Shown: positions 1-6,476 of the stretch, piece by piece
Layout of the letters: each line of letters begins with the position of its first letter
Numbering within the stretch: position 1 is the first letter of the stretch
From: Nitrospirota bacterium
GTDB taxonomy: Bacteria; Nitrospirota_A; Leptospirillia; Leptospirillales; Leptospirillaceae
Direction of reading: 5' to 3'
Length of the DNA: 7,395 nt
Assembly (NCBI GenBank): GCA_027415455.1
Contig: DAIBSV010000092.1
Location: 1 to 7,395, forward strand
Notes under the pieces: generated by a model
What the model was told of the DNA's origin: nothing
Seen by the model: the letters and a program-made list of their open reading frames with translations, nothing else
The model's database searches: none
Made by a program: the position numbers and the translations under genes

Positions 1-662
1 AAGGGAACGGGGGCCAGGTAGGGGCAGTCGGTCTCGAGAAGGATCCGGTCCCGGGGGATCTCCGGGAGGAGGTCCCGGAGCCCCTGGGCGCTCTTGAAGG
101 TAAGGATCCCCGAAAAGGAGAGCCAGAACCCCCGGTCGAGGGCCCCGTAGGCCTCCTCCCGGGAGCCGGTGAAGCAGTGGAAGACCCCCCGCCGGCCGGA
201 AAGCTCCTCCGAGTCGAGGACGGCGAAGAGGGGGGCGAAGGCGTCGCGGCAGTGGAGGATCAGGGGGAGGTCGCGCTCCCGGGCGAGCCGGACGTGTTCC
301 CGGAGGGAGGCCTCCTGGACGGCGAGCGGGGTCTCCGGGATGTCGGCCCGGTCGAGGCCGGTCTCCCCGATGCCCACGACCCGGGGATGGCGCGAAAGCT
401 CCCGAAGCCGGTTCACGGCCTCCGCATCCGTCGCGGAGGCCTCGGAGGGGTGGATCCCCACCGTGGCCCAGACCTGGGGGAGCTCCTCCGCCAGGGCGAT
501 CGACTCCCGGGAGGAGGCGAGGCGGGTGCCGATGTTCACGAGGCCGGCCATTCCCCGGGAGACCGCCCGGTCGTAGGCCTGCCGGGCCGGAAGCTCCGGG
601 GGCAGGAGATTCAGGTGGGCGTGGGTGTCGAAAAAGGGAAGCGTCCCGGAGCTCTCGGCCAC
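1..662 (-). CDS. tatD: TatD family metal-dependent hydrolase/DNase, 3' end outside the window
   Basis: TatD proteins are TIM-barrel metalloenzymes, cytoplasmic, with 3'-5' exonuclease or DNase activity that is tied to DNA repair in some species. The visible 220 residues, about four fifths of the usual 255-265, carry the family signatures in order: DTHAH with metal ligands H14 and H16, GIHP near 69-72, GETGLD with metal-bridging E100, ILHCRDAF with H137, FHCFTGS with H162, and ETDCPYLAP with catalytic D212. After GETGLD the usual aromatic pair is absent (RAD instead), a minor variation. I chose the GTG at 662 because it lies 10 bases after the metG stop, follows a purine-rich GGGGAGGGG stretch, and puts the DTHAH motif at the normal distance from the N-terminus. 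It is the last visible gene of the minus-strand operon, and the C-terminus is cut by the window edge. Confidence 0.97.
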   Translation of the reverse strand, partial: MAESSGTLPFFDTHAHLNLLPPELPARQAYDRAVSRGMAGLVNIGTRLASSRESIALAEELPQVWATVGIHPSEASATDAEAVNRLRELSRHPRVVGIGETGLDRADIPETPLAVQEASLREHVRLARERDLPLILHCRDAFAPLFAVLDSEELSGRRGVFHCFTGSREEAYGALDRGFWLSFSGILTFKSAQGLRDLLPEIPRDRILLETDCPYLAPVP

Positions 663-672
663 GGCCCCTCCC

Positions 673-2706
673 CTACCTGATCCCGGCGCCGGGTCCGGCC
701 GGCCGGTCGACGGTGAGAAGCGAGACTCCGTTTTCGGTGGAGGCGGCCAGGAGCATCCCCTGGGAGGTGACGCCCATCAGGGTCGCCGGGGCGAGGTTCG
801 CGACCACGACCACCGTCTTGCCCACGAGCTCCTCCGGAGCGTAGGAGCCGGCGATCCCGGCCACCACCGTCCGGGGCGCCGCCTCCCCGATGTCGACGGA
901 GAGCTTCAGGAGCTTCTTCGACTTGGGCACGGGAACGGCCTCCCGGACCACCCCGGTCCGGAGGAGAACCTTCTGGAAGTCGGCATAGTCGATCGGAGGC
1001 GCGGCCGGACCCTCGGGAGCCTCCGCGACGGACGACGGGGAGGTCGGAGCCGGAGGGGACTGCGCCGTTTCGGGGGACGCCTTTCCGGCGGAAGGCTCGG
1101 CCGTTTCCGTTCGCGGAGCCTTCCGGGGCTTCTCCCCCTCCTCGGCCAGGGGATTTCCCTGGGCGTCGCGCTTCTGGAAGAGGGGTCCGGCCGGCCGGAC
1201 CCGGTAGAGGGCCTCGGTCCCCGGCCTCCCGTGGGCGGCGTAGGAAAGGAGGGAGAGTCCCGCCGGGACCTCGAGGGATTCGAGGATCTTTCCGGCCGTC
1301 TCCGGCAGGAAGGGGGCCAGATAGAGGGCGACGAGCCGGAGCCCCTCCAGAAGATCGTAGAGGACGGCGGAGAGCTCCTCCCGGCGCTCCGGATCCCGGG
1401 CCAGGACCCAGGGGGCCCGGACGTCGACGAACCGGTTCAGAAAGGCCACGAACTCCCAGAGGGACCCGAGGGCGCGGTGGAACTCGAAAGACTCGGTCCT
1501 CTTCCGCACCGGGGGAAGAAGGGACACGGCCGCCTCCAGAAGCTCGGCGGAGCAGCCGGAGGCGGGACGGGCCACCCCCGTCTCGGGGAAGTAGCGGCAG
1601 GCCATGGCCGTCACCCGGGAGAGGAGATTCCCGAGATCGTTCGCCAGGTCCCGGTTGATCCGGTTTATGAGCGCCTCCTGCGAGAAATCCACGTCCTGGC
1701 CGAACTGGCCCTCCCGGAGAAGGAAGAAGCGCACGGGGTCGGTCCCGAAGCGGTCGACCAGGGCCACGGGATCGACGACGTTGCCCCGGCTCTTGGACAT
1801 CTTCTCCCCGTCCACCGTCCACCAGCCGTGGGCGAAGATCAGGCGGGGGGGCGGAAGCTCCAGCGCCGCGAGGAGAATGGGCCAGTAGACGGCGTGGGTG
1901 GTCAGGATGTCCTTGCCGATCAGGTGGACGGCCGGCCAGAGGCGGGAAAGCCCCTCCTCCGGGGTCGCCCCCAGGGACCAGGGGACGGTGATGTAGTTCA
2001 GGAGGGCGTCGAACCAGACGTAGGTCACGTAGTCGGGGGCGAAGGGGATGGGGATCCCCCAGGGCACCCGGCTCTTGGGCCGGGAGATGCAGAGGTCGGA
2101 GAGGGGCTTTTTGAGAAAGCCCATGATCTCGTTGTAGCGGGACTCGGGACGGATGGCCTCGGGGTGGGATTCGTACCAGGAGACGAGCCAGTCCTGGTAG
2201 CGGCTCATGCGGAAGAAGATGTTGGTCTCGCTGATGCGCTCCACCGGCCGGTGGCAGTCGGGGCAGAGGCCGTTCTCCACGTCCTTGTCGGTCCAGAACC
2301 GTTCGTCCGGAAGGCAGTACCACCCCTCGTAGCTCCCCTCGTAGAGGTCCCCCTTCTCCCGGAGCCGGGCCAGCACCTCCGAGACCCCCTTGACGTGCCG
2401 GGGCTGGGTCGTCCGGACGAAGTCGTCGTTGGAGATGGCGAGCCGGCTCCAGAGGTCGCGGAAGCGCGGCAGGATCCGGTCGACGTAGAGCTGGGGGGAG
2501 AGTCCGTGCCTCTCCGCGCTCTGCCAGACCTTCTGGCCGTGCTCGTCGGTGCCGGTGAGGAAGAAGACCGGCTCCCCTTCCTGGCGGCGGGTGCGGGCCA
2601 GGACGTCGGCGGCGACGGTGGTGTAGGCGTGGCCGATATGGGGGATGTCGTTGACGTAGTAGATGGGGGTCGTCAGGTAGAACCAGGGGGTGCGGAGGTC
2701 AGCCAC
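673..2706 (-). CDS. metG: Methionyl-tRNA synthetase with C-terminal tRNA-binding domain
   Basis: Charges tRNA-Met with methionine in the cytoplasm. The 677-residue product shows the class I catalytic core: PHIGH at 22-26 (HIGH signature), GTDEHG near 50, and KMSKS at 302-306. A half zinc knuckle in the connective peptide is C131-L-P-D134 with C148-P-D-C151, so one usual cysteine is Asp. After the anticodon-binding region comes a Pro/Ala/Glu-rich, probably disordered linker (about 505-571). The last 106 residues (572-677) form a Trbp111/EMAPII-like OB-fold that binds tRNA and often dimerises the enzyme. The GTG at 2706 is preferred: GTGGCTGA overlaps the ricT stop by 8 bases, an AAAGGA lies 11 bases upstream, and the longer frame (to 2862) adds only a low-complexity Pro/Arg stretch antiparallel to no known domain. 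Translation is probably coupled to ricT. Confidence 0.96.
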   Translation of the reverse strand: MADLRTPWFYLTTPIYYVNDIPHIGHAYTTVAADVLARTRRQEGEPVFFLTGTDEHGQKVWQSAERHGLSPQLYVDRILPRFRDLWSRLAISNDDFVRTTQPRHVKGVSEVLARLREKGDLYEGSYEGWYCLPDERFWTDKDVENGLCPDCHRPVERISETNIFFRMSRYQDWLVSWYESHPEAIRPESRYNEIMGFLKKPLSDLCISRPKSRVPWGIPIPFAPDYVTYVWFDALLNYITVPWSLGATPEEGLSRLWPAVHLIGKDILTTHAVYWPILLAALELPPPRLIFAHGWWTVDGEKMSKSRGNVVDPVALVDRFGTDPVRFFLLREGQFGQDVDFSQEALINRINRDLANDLGNLLSRVTAMACRYFPETGVARPASGCSAELLEAAVSLLPPVRKRTESFEFHRALGSLWEFVAFLNRFVDVRAPWVLARDPERREELSAVLYDLLEGLRLVALYLAPFLPETAGKILESLEVPAGLSLLSYAAHGRPGTEALYRVRPAGPLFQKRDAQGNPLAEEGEKPRKAPRTETAEPSAGKASPETAQSPPAPTSPSSVAEAPEGPAAPPIDYADFQKVLLRTGVVREAVPVPKSKKLLKLSVDIGEAAPRTVVAGIAGSYAPEELVGKTVVVVANLAPATLMGVTSQGMLLAASTENGVSLLTVDRPAGPGAGIR

Positions 2707-3571
2707 GGGAACGGGGATCCTTTCGATAGCGGTTGTCTGGGGAACGGGCGGCTCTTTCGGCCTGGGAGTCGGGCGCCCCGGGAAGGGAGGAGGGAGAGGG
2801 GGGCGCCACCGGGACCCACTCCTCCTTCCGGGACTTCCGGGAGCAGCAGGAGCCGCCCGCACCCTCCTCCCCGGAGGCGGCCCCCTCGAAGGTGAGACAG
2901 CACTTGAGCCGCCCGCACATGCCGGTCGAGCGGAGAGAGTTGGGTTCGGTGTCGGCCTCCCGGGCCACCTTTGTCGAGATCGTCCGGAAGGACTTGAGGA
3001 AGGAGGAGCAGCAGAGGGTCTTGCCGCAGGTCCCGAGGCCGTCCAGAAGCGAGGTGTGCTCCCGGGGGCTGATCTGCCGGAGCTCGACCCGGCCGCGGTA
3101 GCGGCCGTGGATGTCCTTCAGGAGCTCCCGGAAGTCGACGCGGCCGTCGGCGGTGTAGTAGAGGAGGAAGTCGTTTCCGGCGAAGTTGCCGACGGCGTCG
3201 ACGAAGATCATGGGGAGATTCCGGGCGGCGGCCCGCTCCCGGACGAAGGAGAGCATCCCCGCCTCCCGCTCGGCCAGGGTCTTGAGGCGTGGCGCGTCCT
3301 CCGCCGAAAGCCGCCGGATGAAGCGGTATTCGGGAAGGGCGGGGCGGTCCTCCCCGGAGAGGATCCGGGGGTTCTCGACCAAAGTCATGGGGGCGGGTCC
3401 CAGGCGGCTTTCTCCCAGGATCGCGTCGTGGCGCCGGAAGGGCAGGGTCTCCGGGTCGTCCCGGCGGGGAGCCCAGAGGGTGATATTCGGCCCCAGCTTC
3501 TTGATCTGGGCGGTCAGGATCCAGACCGCTTCCGTCTCGTGGTCGGCCTGGGGAAGGACGGACCTGTTCAT
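2699..3571 (-). CDS. ricT: PSP1-domain protein, RicT/YaaT family
   Basis: RicT (YaaT) in Bacillus subtilis is part of the RicAFT (Y-complex) Fe-S protein complex that influences RNase Y processing, competence and sporulation. In other phyla the PSP1 domain protein is conserved beside holB and metG but its role is not settled. The 290-residue product has the PSP1 core at about 80-230, with the diagnostic cysteines: TCGKTLCC (C182, C187, C188) and MCGRLKCC (C219, C224, C225), candidates for Fe-S ligation. The last 60 residues are a Ser/Pro/Arg-rich tail with an extra C242-C243 pair, outside the conserved domain. ATG at 3571 was chosen because an AAAGG lies 8 bases upstream and because the longer frame (from 3628) would overlap holB and add 19 residues without family resemblance. 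It sits 37 bases after holB and overlaps the metG start by 8 bases. Confidence 0.9.
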   Translation of the reverse strand: MNRSVLPQADHETEAVWILTAQIKKLGPNITLWAPRRDDPETLPFRRHDAILGESRLGPAPMTLVENPRILSGEDRPALPEYRFIRRLSAEDAPRLKTLAEREAGMLSFVRERAAARNLPMIFVDAVGNFAGNDFLLYYTADGRVDFRELLKDIHGRYRGRVELRQISPREHTSLLDGLGTCGKTLCCSSFLKSFRTISTKVAREADTEPNSLRSTGMCGRLKCCLTFEGAASGEEGAGGSCCSRKSRKEEWVPVAPPSPSSLPGAPDSQAERAARSPDNRYRKDPRSRG

Positions 3572-3608
3572 AAAAAAGCCTTTCGCATATCGCGTGCGGA
3601 GTCCGGAT

Positions 3609-4631
3609 CTAACGGCCTCCGGCGGCAAAGGCCTGTTCCAGCTGCCAGAAGACCTGTTCGAGGGCGAGACCCCGGTTCGGGTTGTGGACCGCCATGCGGC
3701 GCATATCGCCTATCCTATCATGGATCCGGGCCCGCGCGAAATCGGGAAGCCCCCCGACAAACCTTTCGGGGAGGGGGCTGTCCGCCCAGGACGGCTCGGG
3801 GGCTTCCCTTGCCAGGCGGCGCTCCGCCGAGAGGAGAAGGCCTTCGAGAAGGTCGAGAAAGCGGTCGAAGGCCTCCTTTTCGGAGAGGATGGACAGGGCC
3901 TCCGAGACGGCGGCCATGTCGGCGGTCCCGTCCGGCCGGAAGGCCCCGAGAAAGAGGACGGCCCCGTCCCGGATCTTCCGGCCGGAGGGATCGAGAAGGA
4001 GAGCGAGGCGGGAGAGGGAGCCGCAGGCTTCGGGCAAGAGGGGGGCGATCTCTTCGGCGGAGACCTCGGGAAAGGCCTCCCGGGCGAGCTCCGAAAGATC
4101 GGGGTCGGACAGGGGACGGAACCGGACCGGAAGGAGGCGGGAGCGGAGCGTCGGGAGCAGGCGGTCGGGGGCGGAGGTCACCAGGAAGAAGAGCTGGCCT
4201 CCGGCCGGCTCCTCGAGGGTCTTCAGAAGGCTGTTGGCCCCCTCCGGAGTGAGGAGATGGGCTTCGTCGATCACCGCCGCGCGCAAGGGGGAGAGGAGCG
4301 GGGCCTCGAGGGTTCCGGAGAGAAGCGCCCGGACGGGATCGACCCCGATCGAGGCGGCCTCGCCCCGGTCGAGGAGGCGAAAGTCCGGATGGCTCGCGAG
4401 GGGGGTCCGGCAGGAGGGGCATTCCCCGCAGGGGGCCCGCTCGGGACCCGCTCCGCAGAGAAGCGTCCGGCAAAGGGACAGGGCGGCGGTGCGCTTGCCC
4501 ACCCCCTCGGGCCCCCAGAGGAGGAGGGCTCCGGAGGTGTAGCCCTCCCGGACGATCCGGAGGACGGTCTCCATGGGGCGGTCGTGGCCCCGGACCCGGA
4601 CGGAGCCGGAGGGGAGCGGGGCGGAGCTCAC
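3609..4631 (-). CDS. holB: DNA polymerase III clamp loader delta-prime subunit
   Basis: A AAA+ clamp-loader subunit that, with delta and tau/gamma, opens and loads the beta sliding clamp on primed DNA. The 340-residue product has a P-loop GPEGVGKRT (40-48), a four-cysteine zinc module (C59, C68, C71, C74), a Walker B-like AVIDEAH (119-125), GANSLLKTLEEP (131-142) and the sensor region VTSAPDRLLPTLRSR (151-165). The usual SRC motif reads SRL here (164-166): the arginine remains but the cysteine is Leu. The C-terminal half is the helical oligomerisation region, less conserved. The GTG start shares GTGA with the tmk stop (4-base overlap), which implies translational coupling. The length fits the family. 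The adjacent tmk and ricT are the usual neighbours of holB in many bacteria. Confidence 0.93.
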   Translation of the reverse strand: MSSAPLPSGSVRVRGHDRPMETVLRIVREGYTSGALLLWGPEGVGKRTAALSLCRTLLCGAGPERAPCGECPSCRTPLASHPDFRLLDRGEAASIGVDPVRALLSGTLEAPLLSPLRAAVIDEAHLLTPEGANSLLKTLEEPAGGQLFFLVTSAPDRLLPTLRSRLLPVRFRPLSDPDLSELAREAFPEVSAEEIAPLLPEACGSLSRLALLLDPSGRKIRDGAVLFLGAFRPDGTADMAAVSEALSILSEKEAFDRFLDLLEGLLLSAERRLAREAPEPSWADSPLPERFVGGLPDFARARIHDRIGDMRRMAVHNPNRGLALEQVFWQLEQAFAAGGR

Positions 4632-5311
4632 CTGCCGAACCGTCCCGGGAAGCGCCGCGCGAGTTCCGCGTCGATCTGCTTCTCGAGGAGGTCGGGGGGG
4701 AGGGTCGCGTCGAGGAAAAGGGTCCGGTCGGCGTGGACCCGGGCGATCTCGAGATAGCCCCGCCGCACGCGGTCGAAGTAGTCGCGTCCCAGGCGCTCGA
4801 AGCGGGTCCGCCCTTCGGCCCGGGCGGAGAGGCGGCCTTCGAGGGCCTCCACGGGAAGGTCGAGAAGGACGGTGAGGTCCGGCCGGAGGCCGTCAAGAGC
4901 CACACGGGTCAGGGTGGCCACCAGCTCCCGGGAGAGGCCGAAGCCGAAGGCCTGGTAGGCCATCGTGGCGTCGGAGAGGCGGTCGGAGAGGACGATCCCC
5001 CCCCGGTCCAGGGCCGGAGAAAGGACCTCCTGGCGGTGCTGGGCCCGGTCGGCCTGAAAGAGAAAGAGCTGGGCCAGGGCGGAGGCGGGGAGGGCGGGAT
5101 CGAGGAGGATCTCCCGGAGCTTTTTCCCGAGGGGGGTGGCTCCCGGCTCCTTCGTCACGGTGTGGGGGATTTTCGCCGCCGCGAGCCGGGCGGAGAGCCG
5201 CCGGAGCTGGGTGGACTTTCCCGAGCCGTCCACCCCCTCGAAGGCCACGAGGAGGCCGGGCGGACCGGCCGGAGGGGAGACCGAAGGGGAGATCGGGTCG
5301 GAAGGGGTCAT
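4628..5311 (-). CDS. tmk: Thymidylate kinase
   Basis: Phosphorylates dTMP to dTDP with ATP, the step that commits thymidylate to dTTP and DNA synthesis. With ATG at 5311 the product has 227 residues. It shows the P-loop FEGVDGSGKST (24-34), TKEPGAT (53-59, usually TREPGGT) which contacts dTMP, SDRLSDATMAYQ (109-120) with the DR pair D110-R111 (the usual aromatic after DR is Leu), and a short LID with RAEGRTR (164-170). A Pro/Ser-rich stretch of about 18 residues precedes the P-loop domain. A GTG at 5365 in the same frame is possible but lies directly against the T-run of a terminator, so it cannot easily be used by a transcript ending there; the ATG at 5311 with a weak GGCGAG upstream is preferred. 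First gene of the minus-strand operon. Confidence 0.95.
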   Translation of the reverse strand: MTPSDPISPSVSPPAGPPGLLVAFEGVDGSGKSTQLRRLSARLAAAKIPHTVTKEPGATPLGKKLREILLDPALPASALAQLFLFQADRAQHRQEVLSPALDRGGIVLSDRLSDATMAYQAFGFGLSRELVATLTRVALDGLRPDLTVLLDLPVEALEGRLSARAEGRTRFERLGRDYFDRVRRGYLEIARVHADRTLFLDATLPPDLLEKQIDAELARRFPGRFGR

Positions 5312-5365
5312 CGCACGCTCGCCGGATGGAAGAAGGACCACGGGAATCGGGGAAGGAAGGGCCAC

Positions 5366-5403
5366 AAAAAAGGCCAGCGTCCGGAAGACTCCGGAGACTG
5401 GCC
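5366..5403 (-). terminator. Intrinsic terminator upstream of tmk
   Basis: Read on the minus strand, GGCCAG...CTGGCC forms the outer stem and TCCGGA...TCCGGA the inner stem, with a two-base internal mismatch region (one G-U possible) and a four-base GTCT loop, followed directly by six T. This is a canonical Rho-independent terminator for transcripts coming from the 29-codon gene. It ends only 54 bases before the tmk ATG, with no clear promoter between. It could therefore also act as an attenuator or partial read-through point for the operon. Confidence 0.85.
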
Positions 5404-5434
5404 GAGCCGGACCCGGCCGTCGCGCGCCCTTCCC

Positions 5435-5478
5435 GGGATCAGGAAAATAAAACGGAAGGAAGACCGGGGATCAGGAAA
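5435..5478. repeat. Pair of 12-bp direct repeats
   Basis: GGGATCAGGAAA occurs at 5435-5446 and again at 5467-5478, a 32-base period, or about three helical turns. The pair lies in the non-coding leader or spacer between the terminator and the 29-codon gene and is bordered by AT-richer bases. It could be a protein-binding site placed on one face of the helix. No function can be assigned from this sequence alone. Confidence 0.5.
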
Positions 5479-5533
5479 TCATTCCCGGACGAAGGACGCG
5501 GCGGTGCGGGCGGACTCCGGTCGAAGTCGGAAC

Positions 5534-5623
5534 CTAGTGCTCCTTGATCTGGTTTCCGGCCAGAAGAGCGGCCAGAACGATGGTGCCGACCAGGAGAGAG
5601 ACCATCCAGTGCATGTCACCCAT
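5534..5623 (-). CDS. Small single-span membrane peptide, unrecognised (29 aa)
   Basis: An unrecognised short gene. The ATG at 5623 is preceded by AAAGGGG (5630-5636) with a 6-base spacer, a good ribosome binding site, and the frame ends in TAG. The peptide starts MGDMHW, then has a hydrophobic run of about 17 residues (WMVSLLVGTIVLAALLA, residues 6-22) able to cross a membrane once, and ends in the polar GNQIKEH. Its length recalls small accessory subunits such as KdpF or CydX, but the sequence does not match what I know of either, and no kdp or cyd genes are nearby. It has its own promoter-like sequence and lies upstream of an intrinsic terminator, so it appears to be an independent short transcript unit. 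The strong RBS and clean TM pattern make a chance ORF less likely. Confidence 0.6.
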   Translation of the reverse strand: MGDMHWMVSLLVGTIVLAALLAGNQIKEH

Positions 5624-5647
5624 TGTTGTCCCCTTTCGATGGTTTGC

Positions 5648-5673
5648 GGCAGAAAGGGAACGCCCCTTCCGCC
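5648..5673. other. Hairpin in the leader of the small membrane gene
   Basis: GGC-A-GAAAGGG, a loop AACGC, and CCCTTC-C-GCC can pair with one mismatch and one bulged A. If transcription starts near 5689 on the minus strand, this hairpin falls inside the roughly 65-base leader of the 29-codon gene, upstream of its RBS. No T-run follows on either strand, so it is not a terminator. A regulatory role is a guess. Confidence 0.35.
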
Positions 5674-5691
5674 CTGTCACGATACGGTCTG

Positions 5692-5723
5692 TTGCATTTT
5701 ATCCTTTTGGAAGGAAAATGCAA
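5692..5723. promoter_or_regulatory. Long inverted repeat, probable operator
   Basis: TTGCATTTT(AT)CCTT, loop TTGG, AAGGAAAATGCAA: the two arms match over 13 bases except for a two-base AT bulge in the left arm. No T-run follows on either strand, so this is not an intrinsic terminator. It covers exactly the predicted promoter of the 29-codon gene and ends 20 bases upstream of the -35 box of the toxin-antitoxin promoter. It could be a binding site for HigA-type antitoxin or another dimeric regulator that controls the divergent genes. Confidence 0.55.
5696..5723 (-). promoter_or_regulatory. Promoter for the 29-codon gene
   Basis: On the minus strand TTGCAT (5718-5723) and TAAAAT (5696-5701, 5 of 6 to the sigma-70 consensus -10) are separated by 16 bases. 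Transcription would start near 5689 and give a leader of about 65 bases to the ATG at 5623. The whole promoter is contained in the inverted repeat at 5692-5723. Confidence 0.5.
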
Positions 5724-5743
5724 GGGGATCCGGCGGAAGGAGA

Positions 5744-5772
5744 TTGCCAAAGATAAACATGCATGTTAATAT
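5744..5772 (+). promoter_or_regulatory. Promoter of the toxin-antitoxin operon, with operator palindrome in the spacer
   Basis: TTGCCA (5744-5749, 5 of 6 to TTGACA), a 17-base spacer, and TAATAT (5767-5772, 4 of 6 to TATAAT). The predicted transcription start falls at about 5779-5780, on the A of the toxin ATG, which suggests a leaderless mRNA. The spacer contains the perfect 12-base palindrome AACATGCATGTT (5756-5767), the expected place for an autoregulating antitoxin dimer to block RNA polymerase. Confidence 0.55.
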
Positions 5773-5779
5773 TCGACAC

Positions 5780-6106
5780 ATGGATTATACGATCGTCTAC
5801 TACAGCAAGACCGTGCAAAATTGCCTTTGGTCTTGGCCAAATGGAATCCGGGCAAGTCTTATCAGGATTCTCGAACGGATGGTCTCCGAAGGACCCGATC
5901 TGGGTTTGCCTTATACGCGCTCCATGGGACAGGGGTTGTTCGAGATCCGGGCGAGAGGTCCGGAAGGAATCGGACGAATATTCTTCTGTACGCTGATTGA
6001 CCGGCAGATTGTCCTTCTGCACGGCTTTATCAAAAAATCCGAAAAAACTCCGGAAAGAGAACTGACGATCGCCAGAAAGCGGTCCAAGGAGGTCAGGCAT
6101 GGATAA
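5780..6106 (+). CDS. higB: HigB/RelE-type toxin, phage-derived Gp49-like family
   Basis: Toxins of this family (Gp49-like/HigB, RelE superfamily) are small basic mRNA interferases, usually cutting mRNA on the ribosome, and are neutralised by the antitoxin encoded next to them. The 108-residue product has the family pattern: an N-terminal beta strand TIVYYSK, helices, LFEIRARG (53-60), RIFFC (66-70), LLHGFIKKSEKTP (79-91) and a basic C-terminal helix. The arginine at 66 and the HGF...KK...KTP block are the most diagnostic. ATG at 5780 is preferred: it fits the family's N-terminus and the predicted transcription start. An in-frame ATG at 5759 lies inside the promoter spacer; an AAGGAG near 5737-5742 would be 16 bases from it. 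The stop overlaps the antitoxin start by 8 bases. Order toxin-then-antitoxin is typical of HigBA. Confidence 0.88.
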   Translation: MDYTIVYYSKTVQNCLWSWPNGIRASLIRILERMVSEGPDLGLPYTRSMGQGLFEIRARGPEGIGRIFFCTLIDRQIVLLHGFIKKSEKTPERELTIARKRSKEVRHG

Positions 6107-6458
6107 AAAGAATGTCTTCGACAAAGATGACCGATACGAACCGGTCGTCCTCAATGTTGAAAAAACCAAAACGGAATGGATGGAGGACCCGGCATTTAAA
6201 GCGGAATATGAGGCCCTGGAAGACGAGTTTGCCACCCTGGACGCGCTTTTAAAAGCCCGGAAGTCTGCGCATCTGACCCAAACTGAGGTCGCGGCACGAA
6301 TGGGGGTGCACCCTTCGGCACTCGCGCGCATCGAGTCCAGTCTGGGAAGCCGACGGCATTCCCCGTCCCTCGAAACGCTCCGCAAATATGCCAAAGCCTG
6401 CGGAGGAAAGCTTAAAATCACAATCGAGATGCCCTCCCGATCCGCGACTCGTGGATAA
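6099..6458 (+). CDS. higA: HigA-type antitoxin with XRE helix-turn-helix
   Basis: Neutralises the upstream toxin and probably represses the shared promoter. The 119-residue product has an acidic N-terminal part with the segment EDPAFKAEYEALEDEFATLDALL (about 29-51), typical of antitoxins paired with Gp49-like toxins, followed by a Cro/C1-type helix-turn-helix at about 59-80 (LTQTEVAARMGV, then HPSALARIES), the conserved RRHSPSLETLRKYAKA (85-100) and a C-terminal KLKITIE strand. The start has a strong AAGGAGG ribosome binding site (6086-6092) 6 bases upstream, inside the toxin gene, so antitoxin can be made in excess of the leaderless toxin. A 12-base palindrome in the operon's promoter is the obvious candidate operator. 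Confidence 0.92.
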   Translation: MDKKNVFDKDDRYEPVVLNVEKTKTEWMEDPAFKAEYEALEDEFATLDALLKARKSAHLTQTEVAARMGVHPSALARIESSLGSRRHSPSLETLRKYAKACGGKLKITIEMPSRSATRG

Positions 6459-6476
6459 CGGCGAGGATCGTCCCCG

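Noticed and set aside
625..2895. 756-codon plus-strand open frame
   Set aside because: It is antisense to metG, which has clear HIGH, KMSKS and tRNA-binding motifs. The frame stays open because of GC-rich codons and its translation is Gly/Pro/Glu-rich with no family pattern.
2690..4757. Long plus-strand frames opposite ricT and holB
   Set aside because: Both are shadows of the minus-strand genes: low-complexity Arg/Gly/Ser-rich translations without RBS or motifs.
5534..5623. KdpF or CydX identity for the 29-residue peptide
   Set aside because: Length and single TM span agree, but the residues do not match either family and no kdp or cyd genes are adjacent.
4733..6106. 457-codon plus-strand frame ending at the toxin stop
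   Set aside because: Only its last 108 codons (from 5780) are toxin. The front part is antisense to tmk, the terminator and the small membrane gene, and would run through the toxin promoter.
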